64,000 nucleotides of DNA from Streptomyces sp. APSN-46.1 (GTDB taxonomy: Bacteria; Actinomycetota; Actinomycetes; Streptomycetales; Streptomycetaceae). This document shows, piece after piece, positions 34,620 to 44,114 of the stretch (position 1 is its first letter; each line of letters opens with the position of its first letter). Location: positions 558,001-622,000 of the forward strand of contig NZ_JALGRF010000002.1 in assembly GCF_022815725.1 (NCBI RefSeq). The letters are read 5' to 3'. The notes under the pieces were generated by a model. The model was not told where the DNA came from. It was given only the letters and a program-made list of their open reading frames with translations, and made no database searches. Made by a program: the position numbers and the translations under genes.

Positions 34620-34662
34620 CTTACAGAGCAGATGTCGGCGGTTCGAAACCGTCCGCGCCCAC
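34620..34662 (+). repeat. second att site (tRNA-Val 3' fragment)
   Basis: This is a 43-bp copy of 26707-26749 with one difference (G34626). Upstream sequence does not complete a tRNA: the acceptor 5' strand and D arm are missing, so it is an att site rather than a gene. Confidence 0.92.
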
Positions 34663-34670
34663 CAGCGAAC

Positions 34671-34723
34671 AGCCCCCAACCGATCATGGTCGGGGGCTTT
34701 CGTATGCCACATCGACGCCACAT
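34671..34723 (+). other. hairpin and arm-type repeat beside the second att site
   Basis: A hairpin (AGCCCCC...GGGGGCT with inner ACC/GGT, 34671-34698) followed by TTTCG mirrors the terminator after tRNA-Val. The 18 bp GCCACATCGACGCCACAT at 34706-34723 are identical to 26826-26843. The order att, hairpin, arm repeat is thus the same at both sites, which places the integrase side of an attP to the right of each. Confidence 0.7.
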
Positions 34724-34753
34724 GACAACCACGTCTGACATCAACGGTGACGG

Positions 34754-35462
34754 TCAGGGACGGGCGGAACGCTGCCGAAGCAGGCGGTCCATGTGCCCGA
34801 TCGCTTCGCGCTGCGTGTCCTGCACGACGTGCGCGTACACGTTCATCGTCACGGCGATCTGCGAGTGCCCCAGGATCCCCATCACGACCCGAGGCGGTAC
34901 TCCGGCGGCGGTCAACAGCGTGGCCGCGTCGTGCAGCCGAACTACCCTCAGCCCGGCGTCCTTAGCCACGCGGGTGAAGGACCGGTACACATTCCGCAGT
35001 TCGATGGGCTGCCCGGTCCGCGTCGTGAACACGTACCAGGTCTCCTGCTCCACTTCTCCCCGGCCTTCGCCCGGATCTCCGCCTGTTTCATCCCTGCCAG
35101 GGCAGAGGAGCAACGCAAATCCCGGGCAGGCGGGAGCGTTTGGCGCCTTCTCCAGCCCTTGGGATCGTCCTCGTACGCCTCACCCCCGACGCGCTGACGC
35201 TGCGAGAGGTCCCCGCGCCTCAACCTTGGGAGGCTCATCCAGCGTCGCGACGTTCCGGGTCACCAACTCCTCCCGAACGGCGCCAGTCAGAGCGGTCCGC
35301 AGCATCCGATGCGACTCCTTGGCCGTGGCTGCGCGGGCCTTCTCCTGAAGCTGCGCGCGCACCCGCGACGACGTGGCCGTGTTCCTCCAGCCGCGCGTAG
35401 ATGCCGCCAGGGCCGGTGGCAGCTTGTGCCGGAACCCGCGCCGGATGTCCGGTCATCCTCAC
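34754..35462 (-). pseudogene. tyrosine recombinase (integrase), frameshifted remnant
   Basis: Four minus-strand fragments in three frames line up with an actinomycete phage-type integrase: ATAKESHRMLRTALTGAVRE with VTRNVATLDEPP (35180-35362), a QRVGGEAYEDDPKGW stretch (34948-35238), and the C-terminus VFTTRTGQPIELRNVYRSFT to MNVYAHVVQDTQREAI (34754-35113). At least three frameshifts separate them. The catalytic segment reads RLHDAATLL, lacking the RHGC residues that follow HDA in intact proteins, so the HxxR arginine is deleted. The N-terminal third is missing. Its C-terminus faces the att site 92 bp away, as in live elements. Confidence 0.88.
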
Positions 35463-35482
35463 ATCACCATGTGATCACACGC

Positions 35483-35513
35483 TTGACCTCAATCATGCTT
35501 GAGGTGTGACGAT
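35483..35513 (+). promoter_or_regulatory. SoxR/MerR-type promoter, cognate regulator absent
   Basis: ACCTCAA-TCATGC-TTGAGGT (35486-35505) is a perfect 7-bp-arm inverted repeat. It lies between TTGACC (35483-35488) and GACGAT (35508-35513), with the 19-bp spacer typical of MerR-family promoters. Start of transcription would fall at the ATG 35521, giving a leaderless message. No MerR-family gene lies nearby; the integrase remnant occupies the divergent position. Confidence 0.7.
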
Positions 35514-35520
35514 GATCCCC

Positions 35521-35925
35521 ATGACCACGGAATCCACATCCCACGCGGCGGACATCGAAGCGATCAGCCAGCTCGTCGCCACCGTCGAGCACTCCCAGCA
35601 GAACAAGGACCCCGAGGAGTTCCTCGGTCTCTTCCACCCGGACGCGATCTGGACGACGGCCCACGGCAAGGTCCTCATCGGCCTCGACGCGATCTCGGAG
35701 TTCACCCGCAAGGTCCTCCCCGCGGCGAGCTGGGACGGCAAGGTCACCTACGAGGTGGTCCACGTGCTCTTCATCCGCCCCGACGTCGCGGCGGTCAAGG
35801 TACGTCAGCGCTACCTGTCCCCGGGCGAGGAGAGCGAGGGCGCCCCGCTGTACGTGATGTCGAAGCAAGTCGACGGCCGCTGGCTGCTGACCGCCTGCCA
35901 GAACACGGGGGTCGTCGCCGACTAG
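35521..35925 (+). CDS. SgcJ/EcaC-type NTF2-like protein
   Basis: This 134-residue protein has the NTF2/SnoaL-like cone fold signature of the SgcJ/EcaC group: helix AISQLVATVEHSQQNKDPEE, FLGLFHPDAIWTTAHGK, then GLDAISEFTRKVLP and a sheet ending in GRWLLTACQNTGV. Such proteins are small isomerase or binding folds with no general function. I chose ATG 35521, which the MerR-type promoter would make the first base of the transcript; GTG 35506 is also open but lies within the promoter. It sits at the edge of the element scar. Confidence 0.85.
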   Translation: MTTESTSHAADIEAISQLVATVEHSQQNKDPEEFLGLFHPDAIWTTAHGKVLIGLDAISEFTRKVLPAASWDGKVTYEVVHVLFIRPDVAAVKVRQRYLSPGEESEGAPLYVMSKQVDGRWLLTACQNTGVVAD

Positions 35926-35934
35926 CTTGCCCTT

Positions 35935-36130
35935 CGACGGTGTTGCGTTTCTTGTACCGCTCCTCGTCGAAGCCGGGCGGGTCGTTGCGGGCGGCCGGCC
36001 GATCTCACCCGCCGCGTCCGCCGCGGACTTGACCTGCTGGAGCAGACGCTCCCACGTCCCGTCGGCCGACCACAGCCGGTGCTGTCCATAGATGGTTTTC
36101 CGCGGCCCGAACCGTTCGGGCCTTCCGGAT
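35935..36130 (-). pseudogene. IS5-family transposase remnant
   Basis: On the minus strand, ERFGPRKTIYGQHRLWSADG and TWERLLQQVKSAADAAGEI match the middle of actinomycete IS5-type transposases, followed after a frame change by NDPPGFDEERYKKRNT, which matches the later segment before the catalytic Glu. The N-terminus and most of the DDE domain are gone. Confidence 0.75.
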
Positions 36131-36250
36131 CGTCCCGCCGGAGACGCCGTAGCGCTCCACCAGCTCGGACTCACTCGGCGCCATGTCGCCGGCACCCAGC
36201 ACACCGGCGCGGATCTGCTGGTCGATGTCACCCGCGACGGTACGAGGCCC
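36131..36250 (-). pseudogene. GntR regulator, N-terminal remnant
   Basis: The minus-strand segment VAGDIDQQIRAGVLGAGDMA then PSESELVERYGVSGGTIRKA is a GntR winged helix. It runs straight into the IS5 remnant after RKA, so the regulator was truncated by that insertion or by a deletion joining the two. Confidence 0.7.
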
Positions 36251-36430
36251 CGCGCGCTCTTCGCGGCCGCATCGGGATGGGGCTGCCGCTCGCTGCGCTG
36301 GTCAGCACGATGGCGGCCGTCTCGCCGGACCCAAGAGTGAAACGGGCCGTGGCGTCGTCACCGTCGGCCTGCAGTGTGACGGGGTCGGTGGCCTGATGGT
36401 GAACATCTGTCCCCAGGGAGCGAGCCGAAG
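36250..36430 (-). pseudogene. GH15-like enzyme remnant
   Basis: The minus-strand frame DPVTLQADGDDATARFTLGS and GETAAIVLTSA resembles the N-terminal beta-domain of actinobacterial GH15 (glucoamylase/trehalase-like) proteins. Only about 60 codons remain, with no catalytic residues. Identification is from pattern alone. Confidence 0.45.
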
Positions 36431-36569
36431 AGGCTGGGGGAACCGAAGCTCTCATGCTCACAGCGTGCGTCGAGCGTCAGGACCGCGTATGCGGACGGTT
36501 CGGGGGTGGGTTTTGGACAACTTTGGGGGTGGGCCGTCCTGGAGGGTGGGGGGTGGGAACGTCACGGGG

Positions 36570-37214
36570 ATGGGTGAGTGGCTCGCGTGGGGTGGAGTGG
36601 CCTTGGCGGCGGGGGGCTTGGTGGCGGGGTGGGGGGTCGGGGGTGGGTTCGACCGGAGGAGAAACGAGGAGCGGGCGCGGCTGCTCGCGCACCTTGTGGA
36701 ACCGGCGGCCCGGGATGGCGGTGAGGGGAAGTACGCTGATTCCGGGGCGAGGCGGGGGGAAGTGGAACCGGGACTGGGACCGGAACCGGGACCGGGCGTT
36801 CGGGTGGACGAGTTCACGCCGATCCTCGTCGAGTACTACGCCTACGGGCTGGCGCAGGCGCGGAGCAGCTTCGTGACCAGCCAGTGGTTCGCCGCGGCGG
36901 GGGCCGCCATCGTGCTGTTCGGAGTGGCGCTGGCCGTGTGGAAGGCCGAAAGCAGCGGGGAACTGTATCTCGGGGTCGTCACCAGTTCCGTGGGGCTCGT
37001 GATCACGGTCATCGGGCAGCTGTTTCATCGGCGGGCCGACGTGGCGTTGCGGCACATGGCCGACCAGACCGCCTTGCTGCGCGAGGACCGGCGGGCAGAG
37101 GAGGCGCTGAGGCGGGCGGTCGGGCTGCTGGACGAGGTTGCGGACCCGGCGCTGAGGGCGCGGCTGCAGGCCGGGTTGATCATGAAATTGTCCGGGTCTG
37201 AGCTGCCCCGATAG
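36570..37214 (+). CDS. TRADD-N-associated membrane domain protein
   Basis: This 214-residue protein has an N-terminal hydrophobic stretch (WLAWGGVALAAGGLVAGWGV, residues 4-23), a Gly/Glu-rich variable linker, and a core with two transmembrane helices (WFAAAGAAIVLFGVALAVW and GVVTSSVGLVITVIGQLFH) followed by an amphipathic helix RRADVALRHMADQTALLRED. The core fits the TRADD-N-associated membrane domain described in bacterial conflict systems. ATG 36570 gives the first membrane segment. It is upstream of the DUF2277 gene by 15 nt and so probably cotranscribed with it. Function is unproven. Confidence 0.7.
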   Translation: MGEWLAWGGVALAAGGLVAGWGVGGGFDRRRNEERARLLAHLVEPAARDGGEGKYADSGARRGEVEPGLGPEPGPGVRVDEFTPILVEYYAYGLAQARSSFVTSQWFAAAGAAIVLFGVALAVWKAESSGELYLGVVTSSVGLVITVIGQLFHRRADVALRHMADQTALLREDRRAEEALRRAVGLLDEVADPALRARLQAGLIMKLSGSELPR

Positions 37215-37229
37215 CGGGATAGTAGAGGT

Positions 37230-37457
37230 ATGTGCCGTTCCATTAAGACCCTGCGCCCGCCCGCCATCCCCGAGAAGGCCACGGAGGAGGAGATCCGCGC
37301 CGCCGCGCTCCAGTACGTACGGAAGGTGTCCGGGTTCCGGGCGCCCGCCGCGCACAACCAAGAGGTGTTCGCCGAGGCCGTCGATGCGATCGCCGAGGCG
37401 ACCCGGGACCTGCTGGACGGCCTCCAGGTCAGAGGCGCGGCCGCCACGGCCTCCTAG
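37230..37457 (+). CDS. DUF2277 domain protein
   Basis: This 75-residue protein begins MCRSIKTLRPPAIPEKATEE, the hallmark of DUF2277, and continues with ALQYVRKVSGFRAPAAHNQE. It is small, helical and cytosolic, conserved widely in actinobacteria and plants-associated bacteria, with no known role. The ATG is 15 nt after the preceding stop. The IS5 fragment begins one base after its stop codon, so the transposon end may have been inserted immediately downstream without harm. Confidence 0.9.
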   Translation: MCRSIKTLRPPAIPEKATEEEIRAAALQYVRKVSGFRAPAAHNQEVFAEAVDAIAEATRDLLDGLQVRGAAATAS

Positions 37458-37690
37458 GTTCTGTCGTCAAAGTGCGACGCTTGCAGGCCTCGCGGTCGAA
37501 GGCGGCGGCCGGCCGCCCCGGCTGCCGCGCCGGGCCCGGTTCCGGGTCTGGTCGACCCGCACGGGAATGGTGTGCGGGATGCTCCTGCGGCGGAGCCAGG
37601 TGCGGATCGCTTTCGAGCTGTAGCCCTTGTCGCCCAGGACGTGAGCGGGCCGGATCTGGGCCGTCCCAGGCCGATGCGGGGCACCCGGAT
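37458..37690 (-). pseudogene. IS5-family transposase, C-terminal fragment
   Basis: On the minus strand, VLGDKGYSSKAIRTWLRRRS and IPHTIPVRVDQTRNRARRGS followed, after one frameshift, by AFDREACKRRTLTTEP match the DDE-domain second half of Streptomyces IS5-type transposases. It lacks its N-terminus and last 50 or so residues. An N-terminal fragment of a similar gene lies at 38640-38893 in the same orientation, with an intact gene between. Confidence 0.85.
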
Positions 37691-37785
37691 TGCTTACCTC
37701 ACCGTAGTGAACTGGGTGCAGTCATTGGTGTTCCCGCCCGTGACGACGAAGCCGAGCGGGCGGCCGGACCCGGTCGGACGAACCC

Positions 37786-38583
37786 TCAGTCCACCAGAAA
37801 CGGAAGCACCGCGAGGGCGGCACCGCCGCCCAGCAGCGGCAGCGCGCCGAGGGTGAGGAGGCCGGCCCTGAGCAGGGTGCTCTTGCCCGATAGGTCAAAG
37901 GAGTAGTCCCGGGGATCCTCCGGGTCGTAGGCGACGCGGGTCACCGGTCCGCGGTTCTTGCCCCGGCCACTGCGCTCGACGCCGTCGGCGTCGGTGAACT
38001 TGTACCAGGCTGCTCCGTCTTTGGTCCTGAAGTCGAAAGAGGCGGGCACGGTGATCCCGCGCCGCTTCAGCGCGAAGTAGACCAACGCCACGTTCACCGC
38101 GAGGAACAGCAGGCCTGCGCCGAGGGCGAGCGGGATCGCCGCGGTGATTGGGGCGATGATCACCTCGGCCCCGCGTACGACGCCGACCCAGATCGTGTAG
38201 CCGACGTAGACGAGGAGGAGAGCGAGCGTGATCACCTGCCGCCGCCGGTACTTCGGATGATATTCCGCCTCCTCCGGTTCCTCCGCTGGCGCCAGCGGGG
38301 TGACCGTGACGCGGGCGCTGCCGGTGGGGTCGCGCCGCGCGGGGAGTGCGGCGGTCAGGGCGGTGACGAAGGCGGTGGCGGCCGTCGGGTTGCCGCCGTC
38401 CACACGGTGCACGGCACTGTCGGTGAGCACGATCTCGACGTGGCGCCCGCCGTCGGTACGGGCCTCCTGGACCACCACGAGGGGGATTTCCGTGCGGGTG
38501 CGGCGGTCGACGAGCCGGAGACCGCCGCCTTCGATCACGGTCTCGGCACCGTCGCCGCCGATCAGTATCTGTGAAGAGACCAT
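37786..38583 (-). CDS. DUF3592-like membrane protein
   Basis: This 265-residue protein has an N-terminal beta-rich cytosolic part (residues 1-105; TVIEGGGLRLVDRRTRTEIP), two central transmembrane helices (VITLALLLVYVGYTIWVGVV and AIPLALGAGLLFLAVNVALV), a DUF3592-like segment (RGITVPASFDFRTKDGAAWY to VTRVAYDPEDPRDYSFD), and a last hydrophobic helix. Function is unknown. I chose ATG 38583, which has AGGGGG eight bases upstream; ATG 38610 would add nine residues. It lies between two IS5 fragments. Confidence 0.7.
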   Translation of the reverse strand: MVSSQILIGGDGAETVIEGGGLRLVDRRTRTEIPLVVVQEARTDGGRHVEIVLTDSAVHRVDGGNPTAATAFVTALTAALPARRDPTGSARVTVTPLAPAEEPEEAEYHPKYRRRQVITLALLLVYVGYTIWVGVVRGAEVIIAPITAAIPLALGAGLLFLAVNVALVYFALKRRGITVPASFDFRTKDGAAWYKFTDADGVERSGRGKNRGPVTRVAYDPEDPRDYSFDLSGKSTLLRAGLLTLGALPLLGGGAALAVLPFLVD

Positions 38584-38639
38584 CGCGTTCGCCCCCTGTT
38601 GATACGCCATGGCGCCGTCCGCCGTCGCGCTACCGGAAA

Positions 38640-38893
38640 CCTATCGCGAGGAGGAACAGGCCCCGCCGCCCCGGCCGCCGCCACGATCGCGGTGGCGACC
38701 CGGTGCCGCGTCTCCCCTGGCCCCGTACGAGGAACCCACGGCCCAGAACGCTCAGGCACATCCCGCCAGGCCGTCCCGGTCCGGACCTTCCACGCGATTC
38801 GTTCAGGGCCCTGCGGCCGTCCAGCCGCCGGACAAACTTCCCCTCGGCATCGGACAGTTCATGGCGACGCATCATGCCCCCGCGATCCACCAC
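38640..38893 (-). pseudogene. IS5-family transposase, decayed N-terminal fragment
   Basis: The minus-strand frame opening MMRRHELSDAEGKFVRR matches the conserved start of IS5-type transposases (RRHELSDAEWEFVRP), then LDGRRALNES, and in another frame VPER-GPW-like residues (PERSGPWVP). Frameshifts and deletions leave no working protein. The remaining 38584-38922 gap holds nothing else I can support. Confidence 0.65.
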
Positions 38894-38922
38894 CCCACAT
38901 CATTTGAAGACACTGCCTAGGA

Positions 38923-39411
38923 CTACGGGTGGGCGCGGCGACGGAGGACCCAGATGCCGGCCCCGAGGGCGGATGCGACGAGGGCGCCGCCGATGGCGAT
39001 CTGACCCCGGCTCACCGACTCGACGCTGCCGCCCAGGCCGCCTCGGGCGGCGCCCGCGCTGACGGTCAGGTAGATCGTGACGCGCTGGCCACCGAGGCCG
39101 CCGCACTCGAAGGTCACGGGGTGTGAGCCGGAGGCGGCATTGGGGTAGACGGTGGCGCCGCCGAACAGATTGCTGGCCTCCAGGTTGCCCGGAGTCAGCT
39201 GGACGTCGCCGAAGGCGCGGGAGGTCGCCCTGCCGGTCCTGGTGCCGCAGCCGGTGATGTTGAGGCTGACGCGGCCGCCGGGGGCCACGGCGGTCGGGGA
39301 GACGCTGGCGGAAGGGACGGCGTGGGCGAGCGTGGCGGGGGACGCCGCGGCGGCGACGAGGGCCGCGGCCGCGAGGCCGGTCAGGCGGTGGCGGTTGCGC
39401 GTGGGGGACAT
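38923..39411 (-). CDS. exported protein with C-terminal membrane anchor
   Basis: This 162-residue protein has a signal peptide (RLTGLAAAALVAAAASPATLA, cleavage near AHA, residue 31), an Ig-like beta domain with two Cys (ITGCGTRTG and VTFECGGLG) that can form a disulfide, and a C-terminal transmembrane helix (IAIGGALVASALGAGIWVL) followed by RRRAHP. The topology is a type I surface protein typical of Streptomyces. I recognise no named family. It stands alone, with IS debris on one side and the DedA gene on the other. Confidence 0.8.
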   Translation of the reverse strand: MSPTRNRHRLTGLAAAALVAAAASPATLAHAVPSASVSPTAVAPGGRVSLNITGCGTRTGRATSRAFGDVQLTPGNLEASNLFGGATVYPNAASGSHPVTFECGGLGGQRVTIYLTVSAGAARGGLGGSVESVSRGQIAIGGALVASALGAGIWVLRRRAHP

Positions 39412-39595
39412 GGAGAGAACTCCTCGGGCTCCTCGAAACGGCGCGGCCAGGGCACGGATGTGACGCGGATTCGGTTGCGCACCGTTCTCTGGACGCTAGG
39501 AGCCAAGCCCGCAGGCGGCGATCGGAGCCGGGTGAACGGGTGACCGGATGCCCCGGGTGGGCTATGCCCTGTCCGGGCGCCTACCGGTCACCGGG

Positions 39596-40237
39596 TTACG
39601 CCGCCGGGGCCGGGGAGGGCGGGGGGCGGCGGATGAGGAAGGCCGCCAGGGCTCCCGCCGCGAAGAGGGCGACGACCGACACCGCGGTGCCGAGCCACGT
39701 CGCGCCCAGCCACTGGGTGCCGAAGTAGCCGAGCGCCACGCTGTAGCCGGCCCAGGCCATGCCCGCCAGCACCGACCAGGGCAGGAACTCCTTGATCTTG
39801 CGGTGCGCCTTGCCCGCGCCCAGGGAGACCACCGAGCGGCCGGCCGGGGCGAACCGGGCGATCACCACCAGGGCGCCGCCGCCCCGGGCCAGGGCCGCGC
39901 CCAGGCGCTCCTGGGCCCGGGTCAGGCGACGGGAGCGGGCGATGGCCCGGTCCAGCCGGGCTCCGCCGAGCCGGGCGAGCCGGTATGCGGCCATGTCGCC
40001 CAGAACCGAGGCCGTCGTGGCGATCACCAGCAGCGCCATGATGTCGGGCACCTGCTCGGGCACCGGGACCGGGACCGGGACCGGACCCGCCGCACCGGCG
40101 GCGGCCGCCGCGGCAGCGGCGGTGATCACCAGTACCCCGCTCGGGAGCACGGGCAGGAAGACATCGAGCACGATGGACACCGCCACCACGGCGTAGATCC
40201 ACGGGCTCGTCGTCAACGACCCCAGAGTCTCAAGCAA
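39596..40237 (-). CDS. DedA family membrane protein
   Basis: This 213-residue protein has five or six hydrophobic segments and the DedA/SNARE-associated features: an acidic segment before LPSGVLVITAA, the AYRLARLGGARL loop and the FAPAGRSVVSLGAG motif of amphipathic Arg-Gly character. DedA proteins include C55-P and phospholipid flippases. The start is TTG 40237 with GGGGAG eight bases upstream; the frame continues upstream without a better site. A Pro-Val repeat (PVPVPVPVPEQVP) extends the first periplasmic loop. Confidence 0.85.
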   Translation of the reverse strand: MLETLGSLTTSPWIYAVVAVSIVLDVFLPVLPSGVLVITAAAAAAAAGAAGPVPVPVPVPEQVPDIMALLVIATTASVLGDMAAYRLARLGGARLDRAIARSRRLTRAQERLGAALARGGGALVVIARFAPAGRSVVSLGAGKAHRKIKEFLPWSVLAGMAWAGYSVALGYFGTQWLGATWLGTAVSVVALFAAGALAAFLIRRPPPSPAPAA

Positions 40238-40439
40238 AGCGGGACTCCCCAGTCCGGTTGAGGTGCTTCGGCGTGAAGCGCCGCGACGTCGCGGGGAGCG
40301 GCAGGGGCGGCTGACAGCCATACAGCGTACGCCCGGCGTTCGCCTGCCGGACGCCGGGGGCGCCGGAGGTGCCCCCGCGCCGAGGGCCGGAAGGCGCGCG
40401 GCTTCGCCGGTTCGGCCGTACGCGTGCCGGCCCCGCCCG

Positions 40440-42107
<1,668 letters not shown>

Positions 42108-42237
42108 GGAACTCCCCCTCCTCCGTAGTCCCTTCGATCACGGTACGACGTGGAGGGGGAGCCTGGCCTCCCCCTGGCGGGGGAGAAAGATCGGCCTCCG
42201 GTTCAGGGTCGCGGCCGGCGCCCGCCGGACGGCGGGA

Positions 42238-42900
42238 TCAGCAGCCGTTCAGGACGTTGACCAGGGCCGTCTTCTCGCCGGAGTCCATGCTCAGGCCCCA
42301 GTACTGCTTCACGTGGACCCACATGCGGGCGTACGTGCAGCGGTAGGCGGTGCGCGGCGGCAGCCACTTGCCGGGGTCGAGGTCGCCCTTGGCCTGGTTG
42401 ACGTTGTCGGTGACGGCGATGAGCTGGGGGCGGGTGAGGTCGTTGGCGAACTGCTGCCGCTTGGTGGTGGTCCAGGAGCTGGCCCCGGAGCGCCAGGCCT
42501 CGGCGAGCGCGACGACGTGGTCGATGTCGAGGTCGGAGGCGGCGGTCCAGGTGGCGCCGTCGTACTCGGAGTACCAGCTGCCGCTGATCGCGGCGCAGGA
42601 GGAGTCCTGGACGACGTTCACGCCGTCGCGCTTGAGGACGGTCTCACGGGTGTTGCAGGTTCCGGAGACGGTGCTCCAGTGCGGGAACAGGTCGCGGCTG
42701 TAGCCGGTGGTGGAGCCTTCGGTCCGCGGGGTGACCGTGGCGAGGTACGCGCGGGCGGACGCGGCACTGATGGGGGTGGGCGGAGCGGCCTGGGCGGTCG
42801 GCGCGTTCACGAGGGAGGTGAGGGAGGCGAGCGCGGCGGCCGACGCGAGTACGCCGATGCGACGCGCGTAGACGGAGGATATGGGGGTCTTGAAGGCCAT
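42238..42900 (-). CDS. secreted HNH family endonuclease (DUF1524/GmrSD-like)
   Basis: This 220-residue protein has a signal peptide (residues 1-38; RRIGVLASAAALASLTSLVN, cleavage after AQAA) and an HNH nuclease domain. The motif is DIDHVVALAEAWRSGA, with TDNVNQAKGDLDP and YARMWVHVKQYWGLS as the later Asn and His region. Two Cys pairs can form disulfides. Secreted HNH nucleases degrade extracellular DNA for nutrition or competition. The ATG 42900 begins MAFKTPISSVYARRIG with two basic residues before the hydrophobic core. Confidence 0.88.
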   Translation of the reverse strand: MAFKTPISSVYARRIGVLASAAALASLTSLVNAPTAQAAPPTPISAASARAYLATVTPRTEGSTTGYSRDLFPHWSTVSGTCNTRETVLKRDGVNVVQDSSCAAISGSWYSEYDGATWTAASDLDIDHVVALAEAWRSGASSWTTTKRQQFANDLTRPQLIAVTDNVNQAKGDLDPGKWLPPRTAYRCTYARMWVHVKQYWGLSMDSGEKTALVNVLNGC

Positions 42901-43079
42901 GAGGGTCTCCGTGGATGCGGGGGGATGTGGCCGAGCGGCCCCGGCGGGGCGCGGCCATGGTGTCGGCGCCAGGTTTCGCGGGGATGGGCGCCAGGTGACA
43001 GCCTGACGACATGGACACGTCACATCAAGATGTTGAAAGGCCCTTGATTAAGCGGAAGTTGAAGTTCCGGTAGGGGTGG

Positions 43080-43205
43080 GTCCGGTGATCGGCGGCGGGC
43101 CCGGGCTCACGCCGGATCCACCCCGGGTCCGCCCCGGGTCGGTCGTCGGGTCCACGCCGGGGCCGCCGCCGGGTCCCGTCGCCGGGTCCGCCGCCGGGTC
43201 CGCTA
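43080..43205. repeat. degenerate GC-rich direct repeats
   Basis: Eight or so imperfect copies of CCGGGTCCGCC and CCACGCCGGG lie between the HNH gene and the manganese riboswitch. No coding or structured RNA role is evident. Confidence 0.6.
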
Positions 43206-43279
43206 GGGGGCAGAGAGGGGCCGTATCGGGACCAAAGACCCCTTACGGGTGCCCGGGAGCGTCGCGTACCCTTGAGCGA

Positions 43280-43410
43280 GCAGAAGGGGAGTAGCTCTTC
43301 GCCGGACCGTCGACATACTGCTGGGTCACCCCAGCCGGCGCCCGGAGGCAGGCCGCGGACAGCGGCCGGCCAGCGAGACCTTCGGCCGCAGTGTCCTGTT
43401 CCGGCATAGG
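43280..43410 (+). ncRNA. yybP-ykoY manganese riboswitch
   Basis: The conserved GGGGAGTAGC box (43286-43295) is followed by CGCCGGACCGTCGACATACT and, about 75 nt later, by GCGAGACCTTCGGCC, the second half of the family consensus. The regulated gene downstream is a TMEM165/GDT1 manganese transporter, the standard partner of this manganese-sensing RNA in actinomycetes. Confidence 0.85.
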
Positions 43411-43532
43411 CGTACGCACACACGTGCATGCGCAGATGCACCCAGGGCGCCGCCGAGCCGAAGCGACCCCCGACACACCCCAGGTCTCTCGGTAGCGATG
43501 GCGTCCTGCCCTACCGATCGAGGTTCCACCCC

Positions 43533-44114
43533 GTGTTCAGTTTCAGCGTCACGGCGATCGCCTTCGGCGTCGTCTTCCTCGCCGAACTCCCCGACAAGAC
43601 CGCCCTCGCGGGCCTGATGCTCGGCACCCGCTACCGCGCGTCCTACGTCTTCGCGGGCGTCGCCGCCGCGTTCGCGGTGCACGTCGCGCTCGCCATCGCC
43701 GCCGGCAGCGTGCTCACGCTGCTCCCGCACCGGCTCGTACAGGCGGTCGTCGGCGTCCTGTTCCTGGCGGGTGCGGCCATGCTGCTGCTGAAGAAGAGCG
43801 ACGGGGAGGAGGAGGTCAGGCCGCCGGCCGACCAGTCCTTCTGGAAGGTGTCCGGGGCCGGGTTCATGTTGATCCTGGTGGCGGAGTTCGGCGATCTGAC
43901 GCAGATCATGACCGCCAATCTCGCGGCGCGGTACGAGAACCCGGTCTCGGTCGGCGTCGGTGCGGTGCTGGCGCTGTGGGCGGTCGCGGGCATCGGGATT
44001 CTGGGCGGGCGGACGCTGATGAAGTACGTGCCGCTGCGGCTGATCACCAAGGTCGCGGCGGCGGTGATGGCGGCGCTGGCCGCGTTCTCGCTGTACGAGG
44101 CGATCGCGGGCTGA
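43533..44114 (+). CDS. TMEM165/GDT1 family manganese exporter
   Basis: This 193-residue membrane protein has six transmembrane helices in two homologous halves, each with the GDT1 motif: FLAELPDKTALA near residue 16 and LVAEFGDLTQIM near residue 112. The E-x-G-D-K/T residues bind cation. Family members export Mn2+ or exchange Ca2+/Mn2+ for protons. The start is GTG 43533 with GAGG ten bases upstream. It lies 120 nt downstream of the yybP-ykoY aptamer, so it is expected to be induced by excess manganese. Confidence 0.92.
   Translation: MFSFSVTAIAFGVVFLAELPDKTALAGLMLGTRYRASYVFAGVAAAFAVHVALAIAAGSVLTLLPHRLVQAVVGVLFLAGAAMLLLKKSDGEEEVRPPADQSFWKVSGAGFMLILVAEFGDLTQIMTANLAARYENPVSVGVGAVLALWAVAGIGILGGRTLMKYVPLRLITKVAAAVMAALAAFSLYEAIAG

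Noticed and set aside
34620..34662. A second tRNA-Val gene
   Set aside because: Only the anticodon loop, T arm and 3' acceptor strand are present; the 5' half of the tRNA is missing, so it is an att copy.
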